DNA from: an uncultured Eubacteriales bacterium
GTDB lineage: Bacteria; Bacillota; Clostridia; Christensenellales; Christensenellaceae
Reading direction: 5' to 3'
Length of the DNA: 17,773 nucleotides
Assembly (NCBI GenBank): GCA_905193725.1
Contig: CAJJPW010000020.1
Coordinates: 1-17,773, forward strand
A program made the translations under genes and the position numbers. The notes beneath the pieces were generated by a model, which worked only from the letters and a program-made list of their open reading frames with translations, ran no database searches and had not been told where the DNA came from. Positions 1-5,849 of this stretch are shown piece by piece. Each line of letters opens with the position of its first letter. The stretch's first letter is position 1.

Positions 1-379
1 TAGCTGCCCGCCTGCCGAAGATGGAGAGGTTGACGCCGTCGGGATTGAGCATGGGAACAATGTAGAATGTGTGCTCATCTAAAATTTTGGAAAGGGAGTA
101 CTGGGAAATGAGATTAGGATGGTAAATAGCTTGGCAGTAATACTCCATAATGGCCATAAGATAGGCGCTGGAAATGTATTCTCTGCCGTGGTGGGCGCCC
201 ACTAAAAGAATTTTTTTGGGGCCAGTGCCCATGCGGAACAACAGTATCTCTCTATTTTGATAGGTCTTTCCAATAGACCCCATTTTTATGACACAGCCAA
301 ACTGACCCAGCAGCTTTTGGGCATCGTGGGTCATCTGTTCATAGCTGTATTTGACGTAGGGATTGACCAATTGAAACAT
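1..379 (-). CDS. M14-family zinc carboxypeptidase, N-terminal part (gene runs off the window start)
   Basis: The reverse strand from an ATG at 379 encodes 126 residues before the window edge. The product carries the M14 zinc-binding HxxE motif (H64-G-R-E67, in the context GAHHGRE) and the following NPDG (residues 112-115), both typical of metallocarboxypeptidases. In Firmicutes the closest family members are gamma-D-glutamyl-diaminopimelate peptidases that trim cell-wall peptides, so a role in peptidoglycan peptide turnover is likely. There is no hydrophobic signal segment at the N-terminus, so an internal (recycling) location is possible. A GAGGTG ribosome binding site lies about 6 bases upstream of the ATG. 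The third zinc ligand and catalytic glutamate lie beyond the window and cannot be checked. Family assignment is secure; exact substrate is inferred. Confidence 0.88.
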   Translation of the reverse strand, partial: MFQLVNPYVKYSYEQMTHDAQKLLGQFGCVIKMGSIGKTYQNREILLFRMGTGPKKILLVGAHHGREYISSAYLMAIMEYYCQAIYHPNLISQYSLSKILDEHTFYIVPMLNPDGVNLSIFGRRAA

Positions 380-492
380 AACGAACACCTCGTATTCTCA
401 TAAACGGGCCGATAAAAAACAAGATACGCTATTATCATATTGCCGCACTTACAAAATAAGACATAAATTGTAATCTGCAATGCAGTAAAATA

Positions 493-501
493 TGATATAA
501 T
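493..501 (+). promoter_or_regulatory. Extended -10 promoter for the pyrimidine phosphorylase gene
   Basis: A perfect TATAAT (496-501) is preceded by TGA (493-495), the TGn extension that can compensate for a poor -35. No good -35 is seen at 16-18 bases. The predicted transcript start is about 45 bases ahead of the gene. Confidence 0.6.
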
Positions 502-553
502 AAAAATGTCAAGAGAAATTATGAGATCAACCTAATATAGAGGAAACACAGAA

Positions 554-1894
554 ATGGAGAAAGTCATGCGCATTTACGACATTATCGAAAAAAAGCGGGA
601 TGGATTAGCCCTCACCCGCAAAGAGATTAAATTCTTTATAGAAAACTACATGAAGGGCACGATTGCAGATTATCAAGTATCCGCCCTGCTAATGGCCATT
701 TACCTAAAAGGAATGAACGACGATGAGGTATCTTGGCTGACCCATGCCATGATCGAGTCGGGAGAAAAATTGGATTTGAGCAAGATTCAGGGGGTGACTG
801 TGGATAAACACTCCACAGGTGGCGTGGCAGATACCACCTCTCTCATCTTAGTGCCGCTGCTTGCCTGTGCAGGGGTGAAAGTGGCTAAAATGTCCGGTAA
901 AGGGCTGGGCCATACCGGAGGGACTATTGACAAATTAGAGTCCATCCCCGGCCTTAATACTTCTATGTCCATGGAGGATTTTATTAAGCAGGTCAATACC
1001 GTAGGCGCCGGCATCATTCAGCAGACCAAAAACATCTGTCCGGCGGATAAACAGTTGTACGCCTTGCGGGACGTGACTGCAACGGTGGAGAGCACGCCGC
1101 TCATCGCCAGCAGTATTATGAGCAAAAAGCTGGCCATGGGCACGGATAAAATCATCTTGGATGTGAAGTGCGGTAATGGGGCGTTTATGAAGGATGAGCA
1201 GAGCGCTAAGCGGCTGGCGCGCCAGATGGTGGCCATTGGAGAAAAGGCAGGTGTGGAGACAGTAGCGGCGATTACCGATATGAACCAACCGCTAGGAGAT
1301 GCCATCGGCAACGCCTTAGAGGTCATCGAAGCGGTGCAGATTCTCAAAGGAGAGCGAGAAGGTAGGCTTAAGGAGTTGGCAGTGGGCTTAGGCGGAAAGA
1401 TGCTGAAAATGGCAGGTCTGATCGACAATTCTAAGCAGGGAGCAGAAGTGCTCAAGGAAAAAATCGCCTCGGGCAAGGCCATTGAGTCATTTTGCAGAAT
1501 GATCGAAGCGCAAGGAGGAGATAGCGCATTTATCCACGACTATCGTCTCATTTGCGATGCAAAATACCACTATGACTTTGTGAGCGATAAAACTGGCTAT
1601 GTCAAAGCCATAGACACAAAAGCCGTAGGTAATATCAGCCTGGCTCTGGGGGCAGGGCGCCTGAGAAAGGAAGACCCCATTGAATACGAACCGGGCATTT
1701 GGATGTATAAGAAAATAGGCGATGAAGTGAAAGAGGGGGAAGTAATGGCCAGACTTCTTGCCAATGACGAGGAAAAGCTAGAGCAAGGCAAGAGCATGTT
1801 GCACCATGTATTTCATTTTAGTGATACGAAGGTAAAGCCTCCCCAGCTCATCAAAGCGATTATCACCAGCGAAGAGGAAAAGATCTACTACTAA
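554..1894 (+). CDS. pdp: Pyrimidine-nucleoside phosphorylase
   Basis: Cleaves uridine, thymidine or deoxyuridine with phosphate to free base and (deoxy)ribose-1-phosphate in nucleoside salvage. The 446-residue product has the family's three parts: helical N-terminal domain, phosphorylase core with KHSTGGVAD (85-93), the SGKGLGHTGGTIDKLE signature (114-129) and the LYALRDVTATV and SSIMSKK substrate/phosphate motifs, then the PYNP C-terminal domain (conserved LGAGR near 358). Length matches the bacterial family (about 433-435). Two starts are possible: ATG 554 with AGAGGA about 9 bases upstream, or ATG 566 with GGAGA 5 bases upstream. Homologues begin MRxYDIIxKK, so 566 may be the true start. 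Oddities: the signature arginine (SGRG) is lysine here, and the usual K-T-G-A/S-G-A-F is KCGNGAF. The gene is transcribed alone from its own promoter and ends at a strong terminator. Confidence 0.95.
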   Translation: MEKVMRIYDIIEKKRDGLALTRKEIKFFIENYMKGTIADYQVSALLMAIYLKGMNDDEVSWLTHAMIESGEKLDLSKIQGVTVDKHSTGGVADTTSLILVPLLACAGVKVAKMSGKGLGHTGGTIDKLESIPGLNTSMSMEDFIKQVNTVGAGIIQQTKNICPADKQLYALRDVTATVESTPLIASSIMSKKLAMGTDKIILDVKCGNGAFMKDEQSAKRLARQMVAIGEKAGVETVAAITDMNQPLGDAIGNALEVIEAVQILKGEREGRLKELAVGLGGKMLKMAGLIDNSKQGAEVLKEKIASGKAIESFCRMIEAQGGDSAFIHDYRLICDAKYHYDFVSDKTGYVKAIDTKAVGNISLALGAGRLRKEDPIEYEPGIWMYKKIGDEVKEGEVMARLLANDEEKLEQGKSMLHHVFHFSDTKVKPPQLIKAIITSEEEKIYY

Positions 1895-1902
1895 AGTGCA
1901 TG

Positions 1903-1933
1903 AAAAAAGCGAGGAAAATTTCCTCGCTTTTTT
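1903..1933. terminator. Bidirectional intrinsic terminator between pdp and hydF
   Basis: The arms GCGAGGAA (1909-1916) and TTCCTCGC (1920-1927) form a perfect 8-bp stem, flanked by A6 on the left and T6 on the right, so it can stop transcription from both converging genes. Confidence 0.92.
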
Positions 1934-1936
1934 GCG

Positions 1937-3145
1937 CTATTGGAGCAGTTCATATGCTTGGGGGAAGGGCATGAGCGTTCGCTTTAAAATCCCCTGTAAA
2001 TAGGCGATGAGAACCCCATAGTTGACGATAGGAATGCCATTTTCTGCAGCAACCTGAATCCGATGCTTCATCTCTCGCCGATTTAACATACAACCGCCAC
2101 AGTGTACTACTAAAGCGTATTTTTTCAGATCAGAGGGGAACTCTGTGCCGCTAGTGGTCTCGAACACCAAATTTTTACCAGTATACTGGGTGAGCCACCG
2201 GGGAATCTTTACCGTGCCGATGTCGTCGCACTGGCGGTGATGAGTGCACCCTTCAGAGATCAACACTTTGTCCCCATCCTGTAGATTTTCTACTGCCTTT
2301 GCGCCCTGCACCAATTGGGTCAGATCTCCCTTGTAGCGGGCGAATAAGATGGAGAAGGAAGTGAGGGGAATGTCCACAGGGGTATCCTTAGATACTTGGG
2401 CGAAGGCCTGAGAATCAGTAACCACCAGGCGCGGGCGTTTGGATACGCTCTGAAGTGCCTCTTTGAGCTCGGTCTCTTTGGTGACAATGGCGATGGCGCT
2501 GGAGTCCAAAATGTCTCGAATGGTCTGTTGTTGGGGCAAAATCAGCCTGCCCTTGGGAGCGGCAGAGTCAATGGGCACCACCAAGACCACCACATCATTT
2601 GGACTCAATAAATCGCCGATGAGCTGACAATCCGCCTCTTCCTGTGGCACTAGCCGCGCCAGCCGCTCTTTGAGTTCCTCAGTGCCTTCTTTTGTGGCAG
2701 CGCTGACAGCGAGCTCCAGTGGCCCAAGCTTGAGTTGCTGAGGAGATTCCAGTAGATCTACCTTGTTCCACACGATGAGATAGGGAATTTTTTGCTTTTG
2801 GAAGGTGGCTATGAGATCCTCTTCCAAATCCGTACGTCCTTCTCTAGCATCTATCACTAAAATGGCGATATCCGTTTTCGCCAGCACCTGTTGTGTCTTT
2901 TGTACACGCTGTTGACCCAGCGTGCCCTGGTCGTCCGGGCCTGGGGTGTCGATAATGGTGACAGGGCCCAAGGGCAAAAGTTCCATGGACTTATAAACCG
3001 GATCGGTAGTGGTGCCTTTTACTTCGGATACGATGGCAATATTTTGCGAGGTGATCGCATTGATCAAGCTGGACTTTCCCGCATTTCGCCTTCCAAAGAT
3101 GCCGATATGAACCCGCCCTGCGCGGGGCGTATCATTTAAACTCAT
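1937..3145 (-). CDS. hydF: [FeFe]-hydrogenase H-cluster maturation GTPase HydF
   Basis: HydF is the GTPase scaffold on which the [2Fe] subcluster is built by HydE and HydG before transfer to the hydrogenase HydA. With the start at ATG 3145 the protein has 402 residues. The N-terminal Ras-like GTPase has P-loop GRRNAGKS (18-25), DTPG (66-69) and NKVD (127-130). The C-terminal [4Fe-4S] domain has C300-T-H302 and H348-C-G-G-C352, the diagnostic HydF ligand set. The frame stays open to 3193, but 3145 has a near-perfect AAGGAGGG (3153-3160) 7 bases ahead, and the GTPase domain starts directly after it. hydE, hydG and the hydrogenase itself are not in this window, so the maturation genes are not clustered here. 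The organism very likely makes an [FeFe] hydrogenase. Confidence 0.95.
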   Translation of the reverse strand: MSLNDTPRAGRVHIGIFGRRNAGKSSLINAITSQNIAIVSEVKGTTTDPVYKSMELLPLGPVTIIDTPGPDDQGTLGQQRVQKTQQVLAKTDIAILVIDAREGRTDLEEDLIATFQKQKIPYLIVWNKVDLLESPQQLKLGPLELAVSAATKEGTEELKERLARLVPQEEADCQLIGDLLSPNDVVVLVVPIDSAAPKGRLILPQQQTIRDILDSSAIAIVTKETELKEALQSVSKRPRLVVTDSQAFAQVSKDTPVDIPLTSFSILFARYKGDLTQLVQGAKAVENLQDGDKVLISEGCTHHRQCDDIGTVKIPRWLTQYTGKNLVFETTSGTEFPSDLKKYALVVHCGGCMLNRREMKHRIQVAAENGIPIVNYGVLIAYLQGILKRTLMPFPQAYELLQ

Positions 3146-3200
3146 ATAGAAACCCTCCTTTGAGATGTACGACTGATACTTTCGCGTTCTCATTTATTGT

Positions 3201-3206
3201 ATTATA
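3201..3206 (-). promoter_or_regulatory. Candidate -10 box for hydF
   Basis: TATAAT on the minus strand lies about 55 bases upstream of the hydF start. No convincing -35 is present at normal spacing, so this is only a candidate. Confidence 0.4.
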
Positions 3207-3241
3207 GATACCCCTAAAACACAAAAGAATATCCCAATTTG

Positions 3242-3266
3242 AAAAAAGGAGGGAAATATTCCTCCT
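3242..3266 (-). terminator. Minus-strand terminator downstream of the XRE-type regulator
   Basis: On the minus strand AGGAGG and CCTCCT pair across an 8-base loop and run straight into T6. It lies between the regulator gene and hydF and would insulate hydF from the island. Confidence 0.65.
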
Positions 3267-3315
3267 GCATAATAAGGATGATAAGGGCAGAAGGAACCAA
3301 ACATAAGGGAAAGAG

Positions 3316-3350
3316 AAACGAGCAAACGGATTTTTTCCGTTTGCTCGTTT
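3316..3350 (-). terminator. Long perfect hairpin after the XRE-type regulator
   Basis: The arms AAACGAGCAAACGG (3316-3329) and CCGTTTGCTCGTTT (3337-3350) form a perfect 14-bp stem with a 7-base loop, 15 bases after the regulator's stop codon. The tail on either strand is only partly U-rich (minus: CTCTTT), so it may act as a terminator or as a 3' end stabiliser, with 3242-3266 as a backup. Confidence 0.65.
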
Positions 3351-3365
3351 TGATGTTTATGCTGT

Positions 3366-3578
3366 CTATATCTGTTTTCCGGTATCTCTATCAGTAAATA
3401 CTGCTTCATAGTCATAATTCAATATATCGGCGATCTGTTTCAAGTCTTTTTCCGAAAAGTTATCACGTGCCATTTTTCCACTCATTGTTGATAGACTCTT
3501 ATTTAATCGTTTAGACAAGTCTGTAAGCGTCATTTCACGCTCAACTAAAAGCATTTTGATTTTCTTTGCAGCAGCCAA
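3366..3578 (-). CDS. Small XRE/Cro-type helix-turn-helix regulator
   Basis: A 70-residue single-domain DNA-binding protein. The helix-turn-helix lies at about residues 17-36 (MTLTDLSKRLNKSLSTMSGK), with the extra helices SEKDLKQIADIL following. This short architecture is common for regulators carried on integrative elements in Firmicutes. The start is a TTG at 3578 behind GGGGTGA; no in-frame ATG is available upstream. It has a textbook promoter (TTGAAA-17-TATAAT, minus strand) and is divergent from the three-gene operon at 3759, whose promoter carries a long palindrome. I infer that it represses itself, the operon, or both. The inference rests on position; no ligand is evident. Confidence 0.85.
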   Translation of the reverse strand: MAAAKKIKMLLVEREMTLTDLSKRLNKSLSTMSGKMARDNFSEKDLKQIADILNYDYEAVFTDRDTGKQI

Positions 3579-3599
3579 CTTATCACCCCATTTTTCTTA

Positions 3600-3628
3600 A
3601 TTATACGGTTATTTACGAAGAATTTCAA
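3600..3628 (-). promoter_or_regulatory. Promoter of the XRE-type regulator
   Basis: Minus strand -35 TTGAAA (3628-3623), 17-base spacer, -10 TATAAT (3605-3600). CGGTTA (3606-3611) next to the -10 and TAACCG (3633-3638) just upstream of the -35 form an inverted pair around the promoter. Confidence 0.75.
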
Positions 3629-3634
3629 TTATTA

Positions 3635-3651
3635 ACCGAACAGAATTCGGT
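3635..3651. promoter_or_regulatory. Inverted repeat ACCGAA-N5-TTCGGT, possible operator
   Basis: A perfect 6-bp inverted repeat upstream of the regulator's -35 and upstream of the operon's -35. It shares the CGGTTA/CGGTAA half-site seen at 3606-3611, so together they look like a multi-site operator for the neighbouring regulator. This is inferred from symmetry and position. Confidence 0.5.
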
Positions 3652-3668
3652 AAATCTCAAACTTGCTA

Positions 3669-3697
3669 TTGACAAAATTTCTTTTTAAACGTATAAT
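3669..3697 (+). promoter_or_regulatory. Perfect consensus promoter of the three-gene operon
   Basis: TTGACA (3669-3674), exactly 17 bases, TATAAT (3692-3697): a full sigma-A consensus. The expected transcript start is near 3704. A promoter this strong next to a regulator gene usually means it is normally held repressed. Confidence 0.88.
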
Positions 3698-3730
3698 ATT
3701 TGTTAATAAACGAATATTATACGTTTAAAA
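3683..3730. promoter_or_regulatory. Perfect 18-bp inverted repeat covering the operon's -10 box
   Basis: The arm TTTTAAACGTATAATATT (3683-3700) is matched exactly by its reverse complement at 3713-3730, with 12 bases between, inside which G-T-T/A-A-C also pair. The -10 TATAAT is part of the left arm. The predicted transcript start falls in the central spacer, so only the right arm would be transcribed; this favours a DNA operator or cruciform over an RNA hairpin. Confidence 0.8.
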
Positions 3731-3758
3731 GCGAATAACAAGGAGATGTAAAATTTTT

Positions 3759-4070
3759 ATGAACTACATTGACGAGATATTCGCGAGGGCGGACATTCAA
3801 CAAATTCGGGGGTTTCTATTGCATGGCGTAGAGGAGACTAATTTAGACCCACGCCCATATAAAGAGCGGATAGAAAGCGCCTATAAGGCTTTTTTCGACC
3901 GGCTGCATAGGAACTGCCCCAACGAAAAGGACTTTAAAGAAGTCATCAGTCCTATTTATGACTATGCAACTGCAATTGAAGAAGTTTACATGGAAATCGG
4001 CTTGCAGGTCGGCGCAATACTGGCCGCCCAAACAGCCCAAAACTTGAAAGCGGCTTTTGAGGGGGAGTAG
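3759..4070 (+). CDS. Uncharacterised small helical protein, copy A of a paralogous pair
   Basis: A 103-residue protein, predicted mostly helical from its composition, with no membrane segment or catalytic motif that I recognise. It resembles short hypothetical proteins I associate with Firmicutes integrative elements, but I cannot name a function. It is related to the third gene of the operon (4407-4757): IEEVYMEIGLQVGA here (73-86) aligns with IEEIYFNLGMKAGV there (89-102), and IQQIRGFLLHG with LQMIGAYIRAG. The ATG lies 13 bases after GGAG (3742-3745), a longish spacing. It is first in the operon under the consensus promoter at 3669 and ends 2 bases before the next start. Confidence 0.8.
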   Translation: MNYIDEIFARADIQQIRGFLLHGVEETNLDPRPYKERIESAYKAFFDRLHRNCPNEKDFKEVISPIYDYATAIEEVYMEIGLQVGAILAAQTAQNLKAAFEGE

Positions 4071-4072
4071 GA

Positions 4073-4390
4073 GTGGAACATCTAACCAAACGAGATAAAC
4101 AGACCATCCGCTTTTTACGGTGGATAAAGAAATATCCCGGCTGGTGGTATCTAATCTGCACCCCTGCTGATGAGCATATTAACTTGGAGATGATGAAAAT
4201 GCTTGTAGAACGGCTTGCAAAAGAACGATTTTACGAAATCATTTTTGTTTTGCTCACAGTACATAGAAATGAGCCGTTTATGGATAGCATTTTGAAAAGC
4301 ATGCTTTTGGATATGATGCTTACAGGGTGGAAAGGAGAGGTAAAAGACAAGGAGCAGATTATTGCAGAAATAAAAGACCTATTGACCTGA
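4073..4390 (+). CDS. Uncharacterised small protein, middle gene of the operon
   Basis: A 105-residue product starting at GTG 4073, only 2 bases after the stop of the preceding gene; its ribosome binding site GGGGGAG lies within that gene's last codons, so translation is probably coupled. The N-terminus is basic and aromatic (KRDKQTIRFLRW, KYPGWWYL), followed by amphipathic helices and a hydrophobic stretch around residues 73-82 (FYEIIFVLLTV). I recognise no family. It does not resemble its two flanking paralogues. It could be a membrane-peripheral or nucleic-acid-associated partner of those proteins, but nothing in the sequence decides this. Confidence 0.72.
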   Translation: MEHLTKRDKQTIRFLRWIKKYPGWWYLICTPADEHINLEMMKMLVERLAKERFYEIIFVLLTVHRNEPFMDSILKSMLLDMMLTGWKGEVKDKEQIIAEIKDLLT

Positions 4391-4406
4391 CGAAAGGAGA
4401 AAAACC

Positions 4407-4757
4407 ATGACCGAATTTGAAGAGTACGAGGAAAAAGAGCGACTGCGGCGCGGCTATTCAGAAAGCTATTTTTCGTCTCTGAAGCGGCGACTCAATCTGC
4501 AAATGATAGGTGCATACATTCGTGCCGGTGACACCAAAATGATTGTCAACAACGACAGTTTTGAGCAGAGAGGAAGCCAAGCCTATTCTAAGCTAAAAGA
4601 ACGGATTGCTGAAAAATGTGGGGAAAAAACGGATGACATCTTGGAAGAAATCAATGCGTATTCATCTGTAATTGAGGAAATCTATTTTAACCTGGGAATG
4701 AAAGCTGGTGTTGTCCTATACGGCAAGCTGACCGACAATTTTGAAACCGACATATGA
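4407..4757 (+). CDS. Uncharacterised small helical protein, copy C of the paralogous pair
   Basis: A 116-residue protein starting at ATG 4407 with AAAGGAGA close upstream, 16 bases after the middle gene. It has a highly charged N-terminal extension (EFEEYEEKERLRR) and then aligns with copy A along its length, best in the C-terminal helix (89-112). No catalytic motif is visible. As the last gene of the operon it is followed by a recombinase remnant rather than a terminator, which suggests that the downstream end of the original element has been lost. Confidence 0.78.
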   Translation: MTEFEEYEEKERLRRGYSESYFSSLKRRLNLQMIGAYIRAGDTKMIVNNDSFEQRGSQAYSKLKERIAEKCGEKTDDILEEINAYSSVIEEIYFNLGMKAGVVLYGKLTDNFETDI

Positions 4758-4797
4758 CAATCGCTGTTTCTATCCCATTCCCTTCATGCTGTGGTAG

Positions 4798-5139
4798 AAG
4801 GAAAAGTCTTCAATACAACCCAATACAAAACTATTTAATGAACATGTTTCCCGCTTAGAAGCGGAACTTACCAAACAGCAGGACGAGCTCGACAATGAGG
4901 GGAACTTCCTTGCCATTATTGACCACTATCGGGAGGGAACGGAATTGCCCGCGGAAATCCTGCGGGAGTTTGTTCATCACATTAAGGTGCATGATGTGAC
5001 GGAGCTTACAAGAAAAAGTTTTACACATAGAAAATCAGTGTCTATTTCAATTACATTGGTACAGTTGAATGAAGGGTATCTCTTTGGATATGCCCTTTAT
5101 CCTAAATCTACTTCCTTAGTGAAAACGCCACGAAAATAA
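4798..5139 (+). pseudogene. Remnant: C-terminus of a large serine recombinase
   Basis: An open frame without a usable start codon encodes coiled-coil sequence (HVSRLEAELTKQQDELDNE), then FLAIIDHY, a PAEILREFVHHIKVHD segment, and a degenerate beta-strand tail. This succession of coiled coil, an (I/V)REFV-x-x-I-x-V-H motif and an end strand is the C-terminal domain (DUF4368-like) of large serine recombinases of the TndX/TnpX type. The catalytic resolvase domain and the zinc-ribbon region are absent, and a stop codon in frame (4795-4797) closes the upstream side. It is read as debris from an excised or decayed integrative element to which the preceding operon belonged. Assigned from remembered family motifs. 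Confidence 0.7.
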
Positions 5140-5181
5140 CAGCGCGATGAGAAAAGGAATCTTTTCGATGCAGCGCATTTG

Positions 5182-5646
5182 CTACTGGGAGGACATGCGG
5201 GAAAACAGCTTGCGAAAGGTATCAATGCAGGTGGAGAGCTGCTGTTTTTCCTCTGCTGAATAGCGGTTTAAAACGCCAACTAAGTGATGCGCCATCTGAG
5301 ACTGGGTAGACTCCACCATTTCACTGCCAGCTGGCAAGAGGCCAATTAACACCCGGCGGCGATTTTTAGCATCGTGTACGCGCTTTACAAGCTGCTGCTC
5401 TTCTAATGTGTTCACCAGCTTGGTGAGTTGCTGCTTGGACATCAATAATTCGTCGGCCAATTCTGACATGGTGAAGGACTTTTTTGGATGGTATTTGAGC
5501 GTAAAAAGCGCCTGAAAAGCCCGGGAATTGCCGCGAATGAGCTCTTTATTGGGGCATGTTTGACACGGCTGACGAGTGATGGAATAAAAGCTCACGGCCA
5601 TTTGAACGAAATCATCTGCGATTTTTAAATCGTCTGCCTTGTTCAT
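5182..5646 (-). CDS. MarR-family winged-helix regulator
   Basis: A 154-residue protein with the MarR layout: N-terminal dimer helices, winged helix centred on FTMSELADELLMSKQQLTKLVNTLEEQQ, wing with AKNRRRVLIGL (the D-x-R-x-x-x-(V/I) type wing motif), and a C-terminal dimer helix. The start is ATG 5646, chosen for AAGGAGGAG (5652-5660) 5 bases ahead; an upstream TTG at 5667 in the same frame lies before that site and is unlikely. A C-x-x-C pair (CQTCPNKEL) in the N-terminal dimer region could sense thiol-reactive or oxidising compounds. It is divergent from the RND permease, and two matching operators overlap both promoters, so it most likely represses itself and the pump and is released by a pump substrate. 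Confidence 0.92.
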   Translation of the reverse strand: MNKADDLKIADDFVQMAVSFYSITRQPCQTCPNKELIRGNSRAFQALFTLKYHPKKSFTMSELADELLMSKQQLTKLVNTLEEQQLVKRVHDAKNRRRVLIGLLPAGSEMVESTQSQMAHHLVGVLNRYSAEEKQQLSTCIDTFRKLFSRMSSQ

Positions 5647-5684
5647 AAGAACTCCTCCTTCCTGCAAAACGTTTGATAAAAATC

Positions 5685-5713
5685 ATTATAGAGGGAGAAA
5701 AATTAGTTGTCAA
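5685..5713 (-). promoter_or_regulatory. Promoter of the marR-type gene
   Basis: Minus strand -35 TTGACA (5713-5708), 17-base spacer, -10 TATAAT (5690-5685): a full consensus. The -35 lies inside operator 1. Confidence 0.85.
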
Positions 5714-5715
5714 CT
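5705..5715. promoter_or_regulatory. Operator 1: AGTTG-T-CAACT
   Basis: A perfect 5+1+5 inverted repeat covering the regulator's own -35. Its core GTTGNCAAC recurs at 5747-5755, with centres 41 bp apart (close to four helical turns). Confidence 0.75.
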
Positions 5716-5746
5716 GATAATTGTAAATATTTGTTTACTATTAATC

Positions 5747-5755
5747 GTTGACAAC
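5747..5755. promoter_or_regulatory. Operator 2: GTTG-A-CAAC
   Basis: The second copy of GTTGNCAAC, overlapping the -35 of the RND gene. A MarR dimer bound here would exclude RNA polymerase from the pump promoter. Confidence 0.75.
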
Positions 5756-5776
5756 CAATATCCATTCGTGTATATT
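5748..5776 (+). promoter_or_regulatory. Promoter of the RND permease gene
   Basis: TTGACA (5748-5753), 17-base spacer, TATATT (5771-5776). The transcript would start about 65 bases ahead of the ATG at 5850. Confidence 0.82.
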
Positions 5777-5849
5777 TAAAATCGAATTAAGATAATACTA
5801 TAAAAAGTTATTGGGGAATAGACATCAAAAGTGTAGGAGGAGCCCGCGG

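Noticed and set aside
3194..3415. Minus-strand open frame of 73 codons overlapping the end of the XRE-type regulator
   Set aside because: It runs through two terminator hairpins, overlaps the regulator's 3' end in another frame and has no ribosome binding site.
5140..5181. Possible terminator after the marR-type gene
   Set aside because: GAAAAG/CTTTTC pairs, but the outer GCGC/GCGC pairing needs a 5 by 6 internal loop and there is no proper T-run; too weak to call.
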